Shown here: piece by piece, positions 1 to 12,393 of the stretch
Position numbering within the stretch: the first letter of the stretch is position 1
How the letters are laid out: each line of letters starts with the position of its first letter
Assembly (NCBI RefSeq): GCF_963678975.1
Contig: NC_089279.1
Span: 36,103,933 to 36,167,932 of the forward strand
DNA length: 64,000 nt
Source of the DNA: Dysidea avara
Taxonomy: Eukaryota > Porifera > Demospongiae > Dictyoceratida > Dysideidae
Reading direction: 5' to 3'
Notes under the pieces: model-generated
Seen by the model: only the letters and a program-made list of their open reading frames with translations
The model's database searches: none
Told to the model about the DNA's origin: nothing
Position numbers and translations under genes: made by a program

Positions 1-2641
1 CGTCATCATCTAGTATAAATCTGATGATAAAACATCACAAGGTGAATGGTTATTACTCACAGCAGGTAACACCGAAGTCACGTGAATGATTACAACAGTA
101 TGGCTTATCATTGCCATTACAGAATGTAATAGTACAGTTTAGCAAGCTCTTTTCATTTCCATTACAGGATATGTATGAGATCATGATGGGAATACTTGTG
201 GAGGAAAACCTATCATGAACATACACAGTCAGGTATATAAGATTACGATTACTGACAAGTGTGGAACTATATCTACTCAGGCCTAATATGATTGCAATTA
301 CAGTTACCTTATTATTGTCATTTGCAAAACAGACAGGATGTGGAATTAGCTATATAGGGTATACAGCTATAGCTGGCTACTAATAACGCTACATCATTTT
401 TCACTGGACTTAGTTGAAGGTATGATGGTGGGCAGTAAATATTGTAGCCCAGTGGCTAAAAAAACAACTATTTTTACAACTAGCCTGCCTAACTTGAGAC
501 CGGGGCTTTCACATACTGAGTAGTTTTGTGCTGTATATTGCAATGATTATCCAAACAGTTAAAGTAAAGAGAGAGCTTGTGTGACAAAGTGCCAGTAAAG
601 AGGAATGCTGTAGGAACTTCTGGGGATCTAGGGCACACTCCTGGGAACATTTTGAAATGTAAGTATGCCAAGATTGAAGCTGGAAGCTATTTTAGAGAAA
701 TGATTGAGATCTGGAAGTAATTAGCAAGCTGAAGGGACAAAATATAAACAAACAACTGTGTATATAATATAATTACGTACAAGCAAGCAAGCAAGCCTTG
801 TTTTAGGTTTTTTATTTTATATATAATGGACTGTAAGAAAGAGAATTAAAAGTAGTTGGATTGTAAGAGTAGACCACGAAATGGAAAGTTTTGAAAATGG
901 TCATCTCAAGTTTGGATCTTGAGGCACTTTTAGTCAAATCCCTGTGGTAAATTATAACACAGTCAAGATGTACAACACATAAGCAATTAAGTATACATAA
1001 CTAGTTTATACTTTTCTGTGGTACAGCTGGCTATTTTTGTCTACCAACTAGCTATAGCCCAATCACCATTTACAACTAGATCATTACAACTAGCTTTTTG
1101 GCCATCCTTTTTTTAGCCCCTGTGTTGTACCCTGATAACATGTTTCTATTGGATACAAGTGACACCGTAAACTATGACATTATAGTGTATGCCATATTTG
1201 GTGTTTGTATGTATGTATGTATGTATGTATGTACAGTGTGTGAGTGTGTGTGCGTATGTGTCATTACTGAACATGACCCTCTCCCCTTGTATGTAATAAA
1301 TAAAACAATGTTGTGCATTGCATGTACTTTGTTAAATGGAATGGACAAATAATTGCCTTAGAAGTACAGCATGCCTCCCTCCAAAAATACAGGCAAAACT
1401 TTAAAAAAAGATTGAGATATTCTAATAGAGCAGTCAGTCAAATACTCTAATAGAACAGTCACCATACTGTATTAATAATCCTCCACAGTCACTGAGTATA
1501 TATGCAGTACCATCCCATTGGGCACATTTAACCTGCTAGGAATTTTGTAGATAGCTACAGATTTTTGCAATTGAATTCATCATCTTTGTAATTGACTTTG
1601 TCTCGTTTGCAGTAGAGTTCCTCGCATTTGCAGTAGAATTTGTCCCATTTGCAATTGAATTCATCATTTTGCATTAGAATTCATCACACAAGAATTCATC
1701 ATAATTACATTGACTCCAATAAACCAGCCGCTCATCACAAGATGGATCATGAAGAATACCACTTGAGACACTACAGAGTAACTGGAGCTGGTTATACGTG
1801 AAGCCATTGAGTTTGTTTGTTCACGAGTGACCACACCCATCACCAATGGCATAGCACAACTGTGTAGCACAATTCTGTAGCACAATTGCGAATGCTATTG
1901 AAGAAGCTGTAGCTATAGAAGAATTATTGCCTTACAACAGAAACAAAGGCACAGTTAGTATCTGGCCGATTATGCCAGCATAATTTAAAGTATCAAGCTT
2001 TATGCCAGAATAACAGAGACAATTTTCAAAAAAATGTGTAACAATTCATATTAAAAACAGATAATACAACTAACTTATTATTGTTTCTTTGCAGAAATAA
2101 ATTCGGGATACTCTAATAGAACAGTCTCTTACTCTATTTTATTTATTTATCCTTATTTGCTTTACAGCATACATACAACAAGATATCCGGTGATTGGCAA
2201 GTTCTAAAGTACGCTGAAGATCCACTGGAGTAAGTAACATTACCTTTCAGGCTGCTCAAAAACATAATAGGTAAACATTCGAGCATGCATGCACGTCTAG
2301 ACTGAATAACAGTTGATTGTTTCAGTTTAATGTCAAGGTTTAACCCAAGACTCTCTTAGGCAATAAAGCTACAGTTGTACAATCTTGGTTCTATGGGACT
2401 TATGGAGGCAGCCATGCATATGCATTAGAAACCTAACACACTCAGAAAGATTACCTTTTATTTAACATATAACCATCATCATATTTCATTTGTCTACATG
2501 CTACATGTGCTGTTTTCTTATGAACATCACTATCCCCAGAAAAATCACATATTGTTCCCCACGTGTTGTTCACACCCTGAATTTCCAGTCTACCAGACAT
2601 TACATCCTTGTCACCATCACCAATACGTAAGTCACCATATT
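1..2641 (-). CDS. SRCR-domain membrane receptor, gene A (partial, cut by window start)
   Basis: Three minus-strand exons are visible. Exon 2455-2641 encodes the first half of a scavenger receptor cysteine-rich (SRCR) domain (YGDLRI, SGRLEIQ, WGTICD, VACRQMKY). Exon 61-209 encodes the second half (SCNGNEKSLLNC, CNHSRDFGVTC). Exon 1-9 is the start of the transmembrane exon (reads Y-D-D). Acceptors (TTTAG, GATAG, ACTAG) and donors (GTAATC, GTGAGT) fit. Intron phases equal those of genes B and D. SRCR domains act in extracellular ligand binding, and by analogy with B and D this would be a type I surface receptor. The rest of the membrane and tail exon lies outside the window. The signal exon is not certain: a candidate ends at 7965, on the far side of the transposon at 2947-7303. 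The 2.2 kb intron 210-2454 holds only simple repeats and two copies of the ATACTCTAATAG motif. Confidence 0.72.
1205..1240. repeat. GTAT microsatellite
   Basis: About seven copies of GTAT followed by a TG-rich stretch to about 1258. It lies in the large intron of gene A. Confidence 0.9.
1418..1460 (+). repeat. Paired ATACTCTAATAG motif
   Basis: Two direct copies of the motif ATACTCTAATAGARCAGTCA, at about 1418-1436 and 1442-1460, spaced 24 bp start to start. A third single copy lies at 2109-2126. Confidence 0.75.
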
Positions 2642-3281
2642 CTAAACAGCAACCACAAAAAATTAAATCATATAATTACAACACTATTACTTGTATACAG
2701 CTATTGTAGTTCTATAAGTCATAGCAGCAAGACCCCACATGCATGATGCATATTATATCAAAGATACCCACAGTTGCAGCACATTTATAAACTTTGCATT
2801 TCAAATACAATTTTTTCTGCTTTAGCTTATAACCTTATGCAATATAATTGGTACATTTTCTGGTATGGTATAGCAAGCTAATATCTATGTAGCTACCTAA
2901 GTGTATATACTTTCAGAAGCACTTTAAATTCTTGATTCTAGCTAATGGCACATATTCGTTTATTAAAAATGCATAATTAAGAAATACGGCACAGAGGGCA
3001 TTGCATAATTAGTGTTTTGTTGTCAAGGTGTAGTTGACAGTGTTTTTTGTGTAGTTAATAGTGTTTTGCTTGTACTGGACAGCAGTTTTGAACAAGGTTA
3101 TAATTAGAACACCAGCTGACTAATTGGGCAAGTAGCAGCTCACGCTTAGCTTAACCAACCAGCAGCTCACGCTGTGGTTAAGCTTGTTTGCATGTTAGTG
3201 GTTTTATCATTCACTAAACATATTGCGTAACAATACAGGAATTTAGTTTTAAGGTTTGTGTACTAGCTGGTCATAAGTTGT

Positions 3282-5161
3282 TTGACAAGTGATACTGAAG
3301 AATTACCATCAAACAACTTGTTACCATGGGTCAATGAAAAAGATGTGCCTGGTGCTAGTTTTTGTGGAAGAGACCCATCCACTTTAACCATTTCACAACT
3401 CAAGCACTGGTTACAACGCCGGCAAGCCTCTCTTAAGGGAAAAAAACCTGATCTTGTTGCTAGGTTAGATGAAAACTACTTGGTATATAGCTAACACATT
3501 GTGTCACAAATCACAGGGTAACAGCTTACATCAGAAATGGGTGGGATAAGGATGTTGTGAACCCTGGAAGTTGTCAAGGTGCTACTGTTAGTTTTTCATC
3601 ACTGCTTCCAGAAGATATAGCTGGAAGAGGCTTAAAGATATTTATTCAGGAAGAATGCCAGAAGATGTTTTTGTGTTCACCAATGCACAAATGATCAGTT
3701 ATTTCGTGGAGAGAACTCTTGCAGATGGTGAACCAGCCAATGATGTGAAAGCATTGAATAATTCTGCTATGAGTCTGTTTAGGTGTGGGCACATCCAAGA
3801 TATCCTGATATCTCAGGCTAACGGTTTTTTGAACTTACATACCAAGTGCATGCCAGAGATGAAAAAGGACAAGATGTACAAGCTGTTCTTGCATTTAGAT
3901 CCTGATATACTTGCTATATAGTAGGTGCTGAGTGTGGATGTCCTGCTGGTAAAGGACCACATGCTAGCTGTAAACATATTGGTGCTCTGTGTTATGCTCT
4001 AGAAGAGTTTAGCAGGTTTGGTAAGATCCCTGGTTTCTTAACCTGTACAGACCAGCTTCAGTGTTGGGGTATACCACGAGAAAAGAAGTTGGATATCATA
4101 CCGGTTTCAGGTCTTTCATTAAGAAAGTGCGAGCTAATGAAGGAAAATTGCAATAAAAAATCCAGGAGTGTATTTGATCCTCGACCACTAGAGTACTGCA
4201 CAATGGACAGAAAAGCTCTTGAAGAGTTTAGATGTGGTTTGCTGTCATTTGGTGAACCAAGCGCTTTCCTAGACATCCTTCTTCCACCTGAAAAGAAAAT
4301 TAAGCATGACCACACATATTCGTTACCACCTCAAAGTGAACATGAAACAACTGGGCACTATTACCATCCATTGAAGAGAGTTCTACTTTTGAAGATGATG
4401 AATTGCCTATAGTTCAAAGTGATGAAATGACCCTACAATGCCTTCTTGTTAAGCTTAACCTAAGAGTTACTCCTCATGAAAGACAAAGGGTAGAATTGGA
4501 AACAAGGAGTCAATCTTTGTAACCAGAATGGCACTACTTACGCTACAAGCGGATAACAGGCTCTAAATGTGGAAGAATCCTGATTCAGAAGAAAAAAACA
4601 GTTGCACTGATTACATATTGTCTCTACCCCAAACCATTAGATCCCTTACCTGCACCAATGCTTTGGGGACAGCATCATGAGTCCATTGCTATACAAAAGT
4701 ACATTGCATCCAAAAATCAAGTGACTGTTAAAAAATGTAGCTTTATTATCCATCCAAGACATGGTTGGCTTGGGGCATCACCTGATGATCATGTAGTTGA
4801 CAGGCTGTGTAGTGAAGCAGAAGGAATTTTAGAAATAAAATGCCCATTCTCCAAGTGGGATGTTACACCATTAGAGGCTTGCCAAGATATCAACTTCTAT
4901 TGCGAAGCTAAAAATTCTGCAGTTACCTTAAAGAAAAACCATGCCTACTATCATCAAGTTCAACTACAGTTGTATGTTGGGTCAGATCTATACAAATGGT
5001 GTGATTTTTGTGTGTATACCACCAAAGGAATGTCAATAGAGCGAATTCTACCAGATCCAGCATTGCAATGTGACAGCATTTCAAAACTTGAGTCATTCTT
5101 TGACAATTATTTACTACTAGAAATTGTATGCCCTAAATACAAGCCTAACTATGTTATATAA
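3282..5161 (+). pseudogene. SAP-SWIM-YqaJ transposon-encoded nuclease-like protein (broken)
   Basis: Order of parts: a SAP-type DNA-binding segment at about 3366-3480 (LTISQLKHWLQRR, then GKKPDLVARL); a middle region at 3655-3921; a SWIM zinc finger at about 3928-3985 (CGCPAGKGPHASCKH); a linker to about 4410; and a YqaJ-like exonuclease domain at about 4523-5125 (RITGSKCGR, LWGQHHE, GASPDD, EIKCP, YYHQVQLQLY). The D, E-x-K and Q residues of the PD-(D/E)xK-type fold are visible. The reading frame shifts between the SAP part and the middle part and again just before the SWIM finger, and there is a stop at about 4520 before the YqaJ domain. It lies inside the transposon and converges on the transposase gene, so it is probably a helper for transposition. 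Its exact role in this group is not established. Confidence 0.8.
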
Positions 5162-5489
5162 TGTTCACCCTGTATGTATGTACTGCAATAGAGTTAGAGT
5201 GATTTATTTGGGTGTACACAGTGGGACATCCATTATTCAATCACAAATAAGTGGATTGGGGAATTGTATTCATTCATGCACATGCAGAACTCTACTTTAA
5301 TAGAACATACAATAGTTGTCAAAATACTCTAATAGAACAGTCATTCGTACTATGCATAATTGAGAGTTTAGACAATCAAAGACCTACTGTATGTATGTGT
5401 AATGGTGAATACCACCTGTAGTGGATAGCTACTTACTATTGTATGTTATTATGTATAATTTTTGTTTGATATATACATTGATTACTTAC

Positions 5490-6840
5490 ACAGTGGTGGA
5501 TTAAAGTTGGTGAGTACTGCGCAAACAAAAAACACTTGATTTGCTGTGTCTCTAAAAGATGTTGGAAGAGCCCTATCAAATATGTGAAAATTTTTTAATT
5601 GTTCCATGGCTCATTCCACGTGAATGCGCAATGAAGCAATTCGCCTAGTCTCAACCAGCTCTGAATTACTTAGCTGTTCCTTTCCTTTCATAAAGGGAGG
5701 AATGTTTAATTTGACCCCAATTAAAGCCAAATCTTCTGCAATATCAAAGCCCCTATCAGCCATAATACTATCATTGCTTTCCAACAGTTGCAACAAACCA
5801 GACTTTCTGGTGAGTTCCTTGTCTGAGATACTTCCAGGATAAAGATCTGACACAAATGTCACTGCTCCAGATGGTGATATTCCTATCAAACCCTTGTAAG
5901 TATTATGGCTTTTATACTTGGAATATGTCAGTTGTTGTAATTCTGTGATGGCAGGTTGTTCAACAAAGATTTCTGTGGCATCCACAATAATTCTTGTGCA
6001 GGGATATTTCTCTTTAAAGGGTTTAGGCATATTAAGTGACACAAGCTCTTTTGGAGGCCAGAGTGGAATGTTTTTAAACTGAAAAAATAGAAAATTAATC
6101 CAGGTGTTGAAGATCCTGGAAACAGTAGGCTGTGATATACCAAACCGATTTGCTAAGTCTTGTTCAAATAAACCCAATTTTACACGTACTAATACAAGAA
6201 AAAATTCATTAAGTGGTGAAAGTGCTCGTAGTCTTCCTTTATTTGTCTTCTTATCATTCTCAGTAGATGTGCTACCCCAGTAGTTCAGTTTGTTAACACA
6301 TGGACCCAAGAAATTAAAACAAACTATTAACAAGTGTAATGATGAAAATCCAGTGTAGAAATTAACTTTACTGTTATCATCCTGAATATTCTCCAGCTGA
6401 AAAAAAAGTTTTTGTGTAATGTTTGGCAAGCTTTCTCTGATTCTTGTAGTTTTCTGTTTGTTTCTGATAAGGTTTCCTCTAGTGTTTGAAGGTCTTGGCA
6501 TGTTAGATCAGTGTTCACTCCAATGTCACTATATTTAACTTGTTTGGGTTTTACTGCATTCTTCTTTTTTGTAATTAATGGGTGGCAAACAATTGGTCTG
6601 CGTGGTGGTGGTACTGTGACTCTGGTTGGCAATTCTGGTAACTTCAAAGTTGGATATTCATTCTTGTGCAAGTGTCTTCTTTTTGCATTTTTAAAATGGT
6701 CACTGCAAATTCTGGTGGAAGTGTTAATGGGTAAGTCAGATCTACCTATTTTATGTACCCATACTTTCAGCCATTTTTTATTGTGCAGTGGTAAACCAAA
6801 ATAGCTGATGTTGGTCTCACGGGTTGACCTGTTGCAGGAA
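5490..6840 (-). pseudogene. THAP-DDE transposase (PIF/Harbinger/ISL2EU type), broken
   Basis: On the minus strand a THAP zinc finger comes first, at about 6825-6660 (CNRSTRE, KKWLKVWVHKIGR, RICSDHF). A linker with coiled-coil character follows (LEETLSETNRKLQESEKA). Then comes a DDE_Tnp_4-type catalytic core: an HTH-like segment (LFEQDLANRFGISQPTVSR), first D in IIVDATEIF, second D in SIMADRGFD, and E in RIHVE. Two lesions are plain. A one-base slip in an A-run near 6400-6410 separates the THAP-linker frame from the catalytic frame. A TGA follows the catalytic E at about 5611, where the family continues with an arginine, and the C-terminus then stays open to about 5490. The first THAP cysteine may lie on an upstream exon. 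Confidence 0.85.
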
Positions 6841-7054
6841 TAGCACAGGAATTAACCATAATTCTCTATAGGTATCCAGGAGCAGTATTATAAACTATAT
6901 CTTCAGAAGAGTACTATGTCTTGCTACACAATAGCTACGCCAGTTAATATGTTCAGTGTGAGCCACTACACAAGTGACTTGCCAACAAATTAGTCGCTAT
7001 GCCACTTGCCAACAAATTAGTCAGCTGGTGTTTTAATTACAACCTTGTTCAAAA

Positions 7055-7215
7055 TTGCTGTCCAGTACAAGCAAAACACTACTAACTACACAAAAACACT
7101 GTCAACTACACCTTGACAACAAAACACTACTAACTACACAAAAACACTGTCAACTACACTTTGACAACAAAACACTACTAACTACACAAAAACACTGTCA
7201 ACTACACCTTGACTG
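7055..7215. repeat. Subterminal tandem repeats of the ISL2EU-like element
   Basis: Three copies of a unit of about 47 bp containing AACACTACTAACTACAC and CACTGTCAACTACACYTTG. The left arm (about 3015-3080) has one inverted counterpart plus a degenerate half. The right end has therefore expanded. Such subterminal repeats are usual transposase binding places, but that is inference here. Confidence 0.8.
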
Positions 7216-7960
7216 ACAGCAAAACACTAATTACGCGATTTAACGCCCATGCCCTCTGTGCCATATTTTCTAATTACGCATTTTTAATAAATGAATATGT
7301 GCCATTGTAAAATATGTGCCATTGTATGCTGTGACGTCAGAGCTATACGGAAGAAATTTTGGGATCTTTACTATGCCATTCTGCAGATCAAGTCACCATT
7401 ATTCCATTCAGCCCTCCATTGTTTTCTTTTCTTCTGAGCTTTATTGTGTATTCACTTTTTTTTTGCACAATCCTGTTTTGTCCTTGTAGTCAAGTGGTTT
7501 CATTGTTTTAGTAATGTCTTGTCTTGTGTTACTGTATGTATGTGTTTGTGGGGAACTCGTTTGCAGGCTTGACCTTGCAGATTCAAGCTGTTCAACTGTG
7601 TCCAAGGGACATGACATTTTAAACATAGTAACTTAGCTATACTTTTCTCATTATGCATCTATCAATGTCAACCCCCCCCTCCATACACACCGGGGTCCCC
7701 ATATACGTGACCTACTGGGGATATGACATCTATACATCTTGCCCCACCCCTGGGGCTTTTTCATGGCGGCAGTTCGTTGAACCACTAGCTAAATACTGAA
7801 AATTCCCCGGCTCAGTATAGAAACTCCACTTTCGAGGTGGACATAGTGGACATAGTGTGGTTGTGACAAGCTACTTATCCCATAATATTCTTATAGAAGT
7901 CCTCTTCGGATATAACAGTATTCTCAATAACACAACTGGCATAGCCATCTATTGAATCAC

Positions 7961-8290
7961 TTACCTGCGACTCCAGAGGACAAGGTCGTCATTATGAAAA
8001 TAGCAGCAACGATACACTGTATACTTCTCTTGGTGAGATCCTACAATGTGTGCTTCTAACTGCCTTTGTGTAAAAACAAACAACTGAGGTGTTACCAAAT
8101 CTCCATATATAGTATCTATGCCGGGACTGCGTGAGAGATTTCCAGGAAACTTAACGTGGGTGCCAGGGAATTTTGAGTTATGATGTAATCTTAATGGCCG
8201 CGCCGCGAGACTCCGCACTGCAACACTGGAGCTACCATGACTCTTAGACATGATGGCCGTACATATAGTGCAGATCATGGCCATATTTTA
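7961..8290 (-). other. Candidate 5' exon and promoter-like region for gene A
   Basis: The minus strand has a strong donor (GCAG then GTAAGTGATT) at 7965/7964, preceded by a hydrophobic stretch in one frame (IQCIVAAIFIMTTLSSGVA). The exon ends in phase 1, which is what exon 2455-2641 of gene A needs. However, an in-frame stop lies just upstream and the only Met is too close to the donor, so an extra upstream exon or another start would be needed. A different frame is open for 107 codons across 7961-8284. The stretch 8150-8290 is richer in CpG than its surroundings, as in a promoter. Confidence 0.25.
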
Positions 8291-8959
8291 ATGTAGCACT
8301 CACCTTTGGTGCTTCAGTAATGTTTTATTGTTGATGCTCCAGAAAGACCAACACAGAACATGAAAGGTGTCTGCATCTGAATGGGATTGTATACAATTTT
8401 GCATATATGGAACTAGTAGTTTTCCATGCAATACCATGAAATCCACTACCATCACACATGAAAGAGCCAAGTTGTTATCAAGTGCAATAATGAGTGCACA
8501 TGTACTTAAGAAAATAATTATTTTGATTCGGGTGGTTGATGAGAAACAAGTATCTCATTGCAGTGGCCCTAATTTGATCAGGTAACTACAGGCAACCAAT
8601 TTAATTTCATCTTTTTAAAGACTGTATCAGTCAGTATTTCCCTGTAGTGATCCCTGGGCAGTTCATTTATTGTGAGTTGGCTAAAGCTGACTTGGTGATT
8701 TTGAAGACTGGGTGCCACATGATGGCATCACTCTTATCATTCCAAGATCGTTCCCCTGCAGAGGTGTTGTGCTCCTCTCAGAGTGAGCTATCTTTCAGTA
8801 CACTTGAGCAGGTCAAATGCATCATTAAGCAGATCAAATGTATCATTAAAATTGATCAAGTCGTTGATGTATTGAGTACTGCCCTTGCTGATATCAATGC
8901 AACACTGTCTAGTGCTATTTTTACAGGCCCCAAACCACTTGGTCTGTTGTAGTCCTGCT

Positions 8960-10760
8960 ACATTAACTCAAGAAGTCATCAAAGAGGAGAAGGTGTTGCT
9001 TTAATTTTAAGAGTTAATTAATGCAGTCAATGGAAGTTATGGGGATCTATGTAAATTGATCTCTGCAACACTGGCCTGTGCATGGTGATGTGTTCTCTTG
9101 TTATGCTCCAAGTTTTGCTGCAAGTTGAGAATGATTTCTGCAATCTTATTCAGGATGCTCTCTCCACAGTACCATGCAATGAATGAGCCCTACATTTATT
9201 TGTTGGGAGACTTTAATGCTCGTGTTGGATCAATAATCAATGATGGTATTAGAAGAACATAATACAAGAAAACATGGCAACATCCTAAATCACAGAAGTT
9301 GTACTGCATAAATTATGTGATTTAAAAATAAAGACTATCAAAGGAGATGTCTGGCTGCATTTGTGATGCATGCAGCTGGTTGAAATAGTGATCATTGAGG
9401 GCAAACACTATTGTTGAATGTTGACAAGAAGAGGAGAAGACCACATCCTAAAACTACTAGGAAAGAAATGACAAAATTGTGGATGTACAAGGAGAGTTGA
9501 CAACTAGAGATAGATATTTAATGGCTGTGGATGAGCAGTTCTGTGGAGGTACACTAGAATGAACATAATGCTATTAATGAGAAATAAAGTAATTATGAAG
9601 TCGGAAAAATGAAGCAGAATTGGGATACTCAAGTGGTAAACAACCTGACTGGTTTTGAGACAGTGCTGCTGAGTCTTGAGGAGAGGAAGGATTTATAGTT
9701 TATGGTTGAGCACAAAAACAAGAGAGAGATAAACACAAATTTGCTATTGCTCACAGTGTTGCATAACAAGCTATACAATTTAGCTAAGGAGAAATGGTTT
9801 TTGCGTAAGGCTGAGGAAGCAGACAGAGGAAGATGTAATGGGAAAATTTACGGAAGTGCATTAGAGATATTGAGAGGATGAGAAGAGGGCTGGTTCCAGT
9901 GAGATCTAGTATGATGAAGATGAAGGAAATGCATGTTCTTCTGGTGAAGCAGAACAGGGAAGATGGAGGAGACACTTCACCAAGATTTTATGTTCAGAGT
10001 GAGTTTTCTGTAAATAAGGTGAGACAGAAACCAATTAGAACTGAAATGGAGGAATTACCATCTGTGGAAAAATTGTGTAGAGCTATCAGTAAAATTAGGA
10101 ATGGAAAGGCTGCTGGTGAATCAGCTATACTACCAGAAATGGTGAAGGCTGCTTGTAGTCAAGTTAAATAGGTTATGTGAATTAATCCATGATGTGTGGA
10201 GAGATGGTGATGTAACTAATAACTATTGGTTCCCGTTCCTAAGAAGAGTCTGTGACAATTGGAGCGGTGTTAAGATATTTGGTAAGTGTATCAATTAAGA
10301 AGAGGATATAATACCTGCGTGCTGTCTGTGTTAATGTACAGGTGCAGAATGCTGGATCCTCTCTGAAGAGACACAATAGAAACTGAGTTCTTTCCATCAT
10401 GTATATGTAGGTGTATTAGAATTATCTTAGGAATCTTCAACTGACGGTAGTCATCTGAACACAACAGACAGTAGTGGTCTGAACACATCATGATGAAAGA
10501 GATGGCGAGATATGGATTTTTGTGGACTGAACAGGTTATAGAGTAGCTTTACCATTTGGCAAGAATGGCAGACAAGAGAATATCCAAGACAATTCTTTTA
10601 GTTATTAATTTTTCTAAGCCCCGCCCTAGATGTGGTTGAAAGAAGATGGTTGAGAGATGTAGTGCATACCATTATTGGTATTGGAGTGAATGAGTGGTAT
10701 GAAATGAAGTAGCTTTAGGAGGTCCAGGTCAGAGTGGAGAGCATTATACGTATCATATAT
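8960..10760 (+). mobile_element. Decayed non-LTR retrotransposon (LINE)
   Basis: Pieces of one LINE ORF appear in order on the plus strand. An apurinic-type endonuclease motif reads YIYLLGDFNARVG at about 9190-9230. The start of the reverse transcriptase region reads AISKIRNGKAAGESAILPEMV at about 10081-10143, then a CDNWSGVKIFGK-like block to about 10280. A C-terminal tail with LARMADKRISK and KPRPRCGW lies at about 10550-10640. Many stops and frame changes separate them, and the catalytic YADD part is not recognisable. The clade is not certain; the block order is that of endonuclease-bearing LINEs such as CR1, Jockey or RTE relatives. The stretch 8300-8960 before it has one open frame (8647-8952) that I cannot place. 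Confidence 0.7.
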
Positions 10761-11014
10761 ATATATAGCAGAAGCATGCAGAAGCTTGTCAGCAAAAAAT
10801 CCAGGGTCCATCATCAGCTAGCAAGGCAGCTCAGGGCTTTGCTGTGTATGCGTGTGCATGTGTTGATGTCGGTCAGCACCTCCAAAAGATATCACTTAAA
10901 ATACACCAACCCCTGTGGCAAGCCTCCTAGGGGATACTGAACTCTGCACTGAGGACAGTCATGGATTGGTGGACATTGTCATTATGCCAGATCAAATGTA
11001 TGTTCCTATTTACA

Positions 11015-11215
11015 CTGTACTTATTAAGGCTTTACAGTGCAAGTGCTGAAGGTCTGTAAGACACCAGCCTGTTTAAAGTTGTTACATAAAGTGTATTTGA
11101 AAAGGTGGAAAAACCCATGGCTGGACCTGGGCAGCCTCGAACCTGCAGCCATCCGATTAACGTTTGAATGTTTACAGGAGTCTGCCAGGCAGTCAGGATG
11201 CTTTCTCCTTGCCCA
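11015..11215 (-). mobile_element. tRNA-derived SINE-like copy 1
   Basis: The reverse complement carries a pol III B-box-like GGTTCGAGGCTGC within CTGCAGGTTCGAGG at about 11135-11148. Its 3' part ends with GACCTTCAGCACTTGCACTG and a TTAATAAG tail. The same layout and tail recur at 55780-55990. An A box is only weakly visible. Confidence 0.5.
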
Positions 11216-11449
11216 TTGTAAGTATATATATATATCTATAGGAACTCTAGAGAGTGACTTATTATCCCTTGTGGAACCAAATGGACATTAGTTTATTTAT
11301 TAAGGCTCCTACTGGGGTTTAATGGGTACGCTGGTTTCCATGTGATGGTGTGCACTAGTGGTGCAACTGTCCACTTTTCTTCTGTCTGATCCTTCCAATT
11401 AGGAAAGCCATGTTTGTGGGTAGCAGAGAAGGAAAGAAGGGAGGAAAAC

Positions 11450-11490
11450 AGGTGTGTGTGTGTGTGCGTGCGTGTGTGTGTGTGCATGTT
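11450..11490. repeat. TG microsatellite
   Basis: TG/CG dinucleotide run. Confidence 0.9.
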
Positions 11491-11744
11491 GGTGGGAGGA
11501 GGGGGGAATTGCTAAGAGGTTCAAACAGTCTCCTGTAGAGCCAACATATTCAATTAAAAACTACAAAAACCAGATACGCAAATAAAATTTGCCAGCCTAT
11601 AGATATGTGAATTCACCTAAGAAGCATAGATTAGAGGTTTAGTATTTAAAGTTTGAATTGTAATTTCCTGTGTATAATGCAGTATTTATGGTTATGACCC
11701 ATATAAAATTTATTAGAAATACAAAATAATTAAATTGCAAGGTG

Positions 11745-12010
11745 ACAAATCAGATGGCTGATAACTTAACAGCAGCATAATATGCAATTAAGGGGCAGTG
11801 AAGCAGGCCAAAGAGTGAGGGGGCTAGGCCAACTGTAAACTGAAGACCAAAAAGAAAAAAGGTAACTACCTGCTGACAATAGCTTCCCTCCACCGACTAT
11901 ATCTCCTTATTTATAACTACACAGATGTAGCTTGCTACACTGTTTCTCTGAATACTGTGACTGTTCTATTAGTCTAAGAGTATATCGATCTTTTCTTGCA
12001 AACAACGTCC
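11745..12010 (+). repeat. Dispersed repeat family R1, copy 1
   Basis: Shares blocks in the same order with 23625-23900 and, inverted, with about 57420-57520: GAAGACCAAAAAG, CTGACAATAGCT, CTCCTTATTTATAACTACAC, then the ATACTCTAATAG motif in reverse and CTTTTCTTGCAAAC. It has no coding capacity, and I could not define its ends. Confidence 0.7.
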
Positions 12011-12193
12011 CATGATGGGGGGGAAAATGATGCAATTTTTTTCGCTGCTACACTACATTGCCTAAAATTTGATTATAGCTGGATGTTGGAGGTTAGTAGA
12101 TAATATAACAACAGACTATTTTGAAAATTATTACTGTTCTATAACAGTAGACTATACATGTACTTTACTTGACTGTTCTATTAGAATGTATTA

Positions 12194-12393
12194 TGTGAAA
12201 AGCCAGGCTTCCACACACATCCAGATTTGTGGGATGATGACTCAATGTAGAATTTTGACCAGTCATTGCAAATACAATGAGAGGATTTTGTGAAATTTGA
12301 AGGTCAATAGTATACCGAGTGGTCAAATTACAAAAGGTTAAAGTTGAAGAATTGGGTGTATGTGGAAGCCTGGTTTTGTCAAATCTGCTCACA
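12194..12393. mobile_element. MITE with TGTGA ends and TA target site
   Basis: A 200 bp element flanked by TA (12192-12193, 12394-12395). Inverted ends share TGTGA and then the block CCAGGCTTCCACA (left) / TGTGGAAGCCTGG (right). It belongs with the elements at 22225-22450 and 37014-40998, which share the ends and the CTTCCACACACA block. TA flanks suggest a Tc1/mariner-type source. Confidence 0.7.

Larger units (their letters stand above)
2947..7303. mobile_element. ISL2EU/Harbinger-type DNA transposon with two convergent genes
   Basis: Terminal inverted repeats start GGCACATATTC at 2947 and end GAATATGTGCC at 7303. Both are flanked by AT (2945-2946 and 7304-7305), which would be a 2 bp target duplication. 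The inverted similarity continues for more than 150 bp inward. The element carries a plus-strand SAP-SWIM-YqaJ gene and a minus-strand THAP-DDE transposase gene that converge near 5.2-5.5 kb. A 2 bp AT target site plus a YqaJ partner protein is, as I recall, the signature of the ISL2EU group allied to PIF/Harbinger. A second copy of the terminal 14 bp right after 7303 means the end could instead be 7320. Stops and frameshifts in both genes suggest that the copy is inactive. Confidence 0.75.

Noticed and set aside
5928-6143. Second minus-strand frame inside the THAP-DDE transposase
   Set aside because: Alternative frame of the same transposase region with no motif of its own.
11037-11291. 84-codon plus-strand frame
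   Set aside because: Antisense to a SINE-like copy; no domain.
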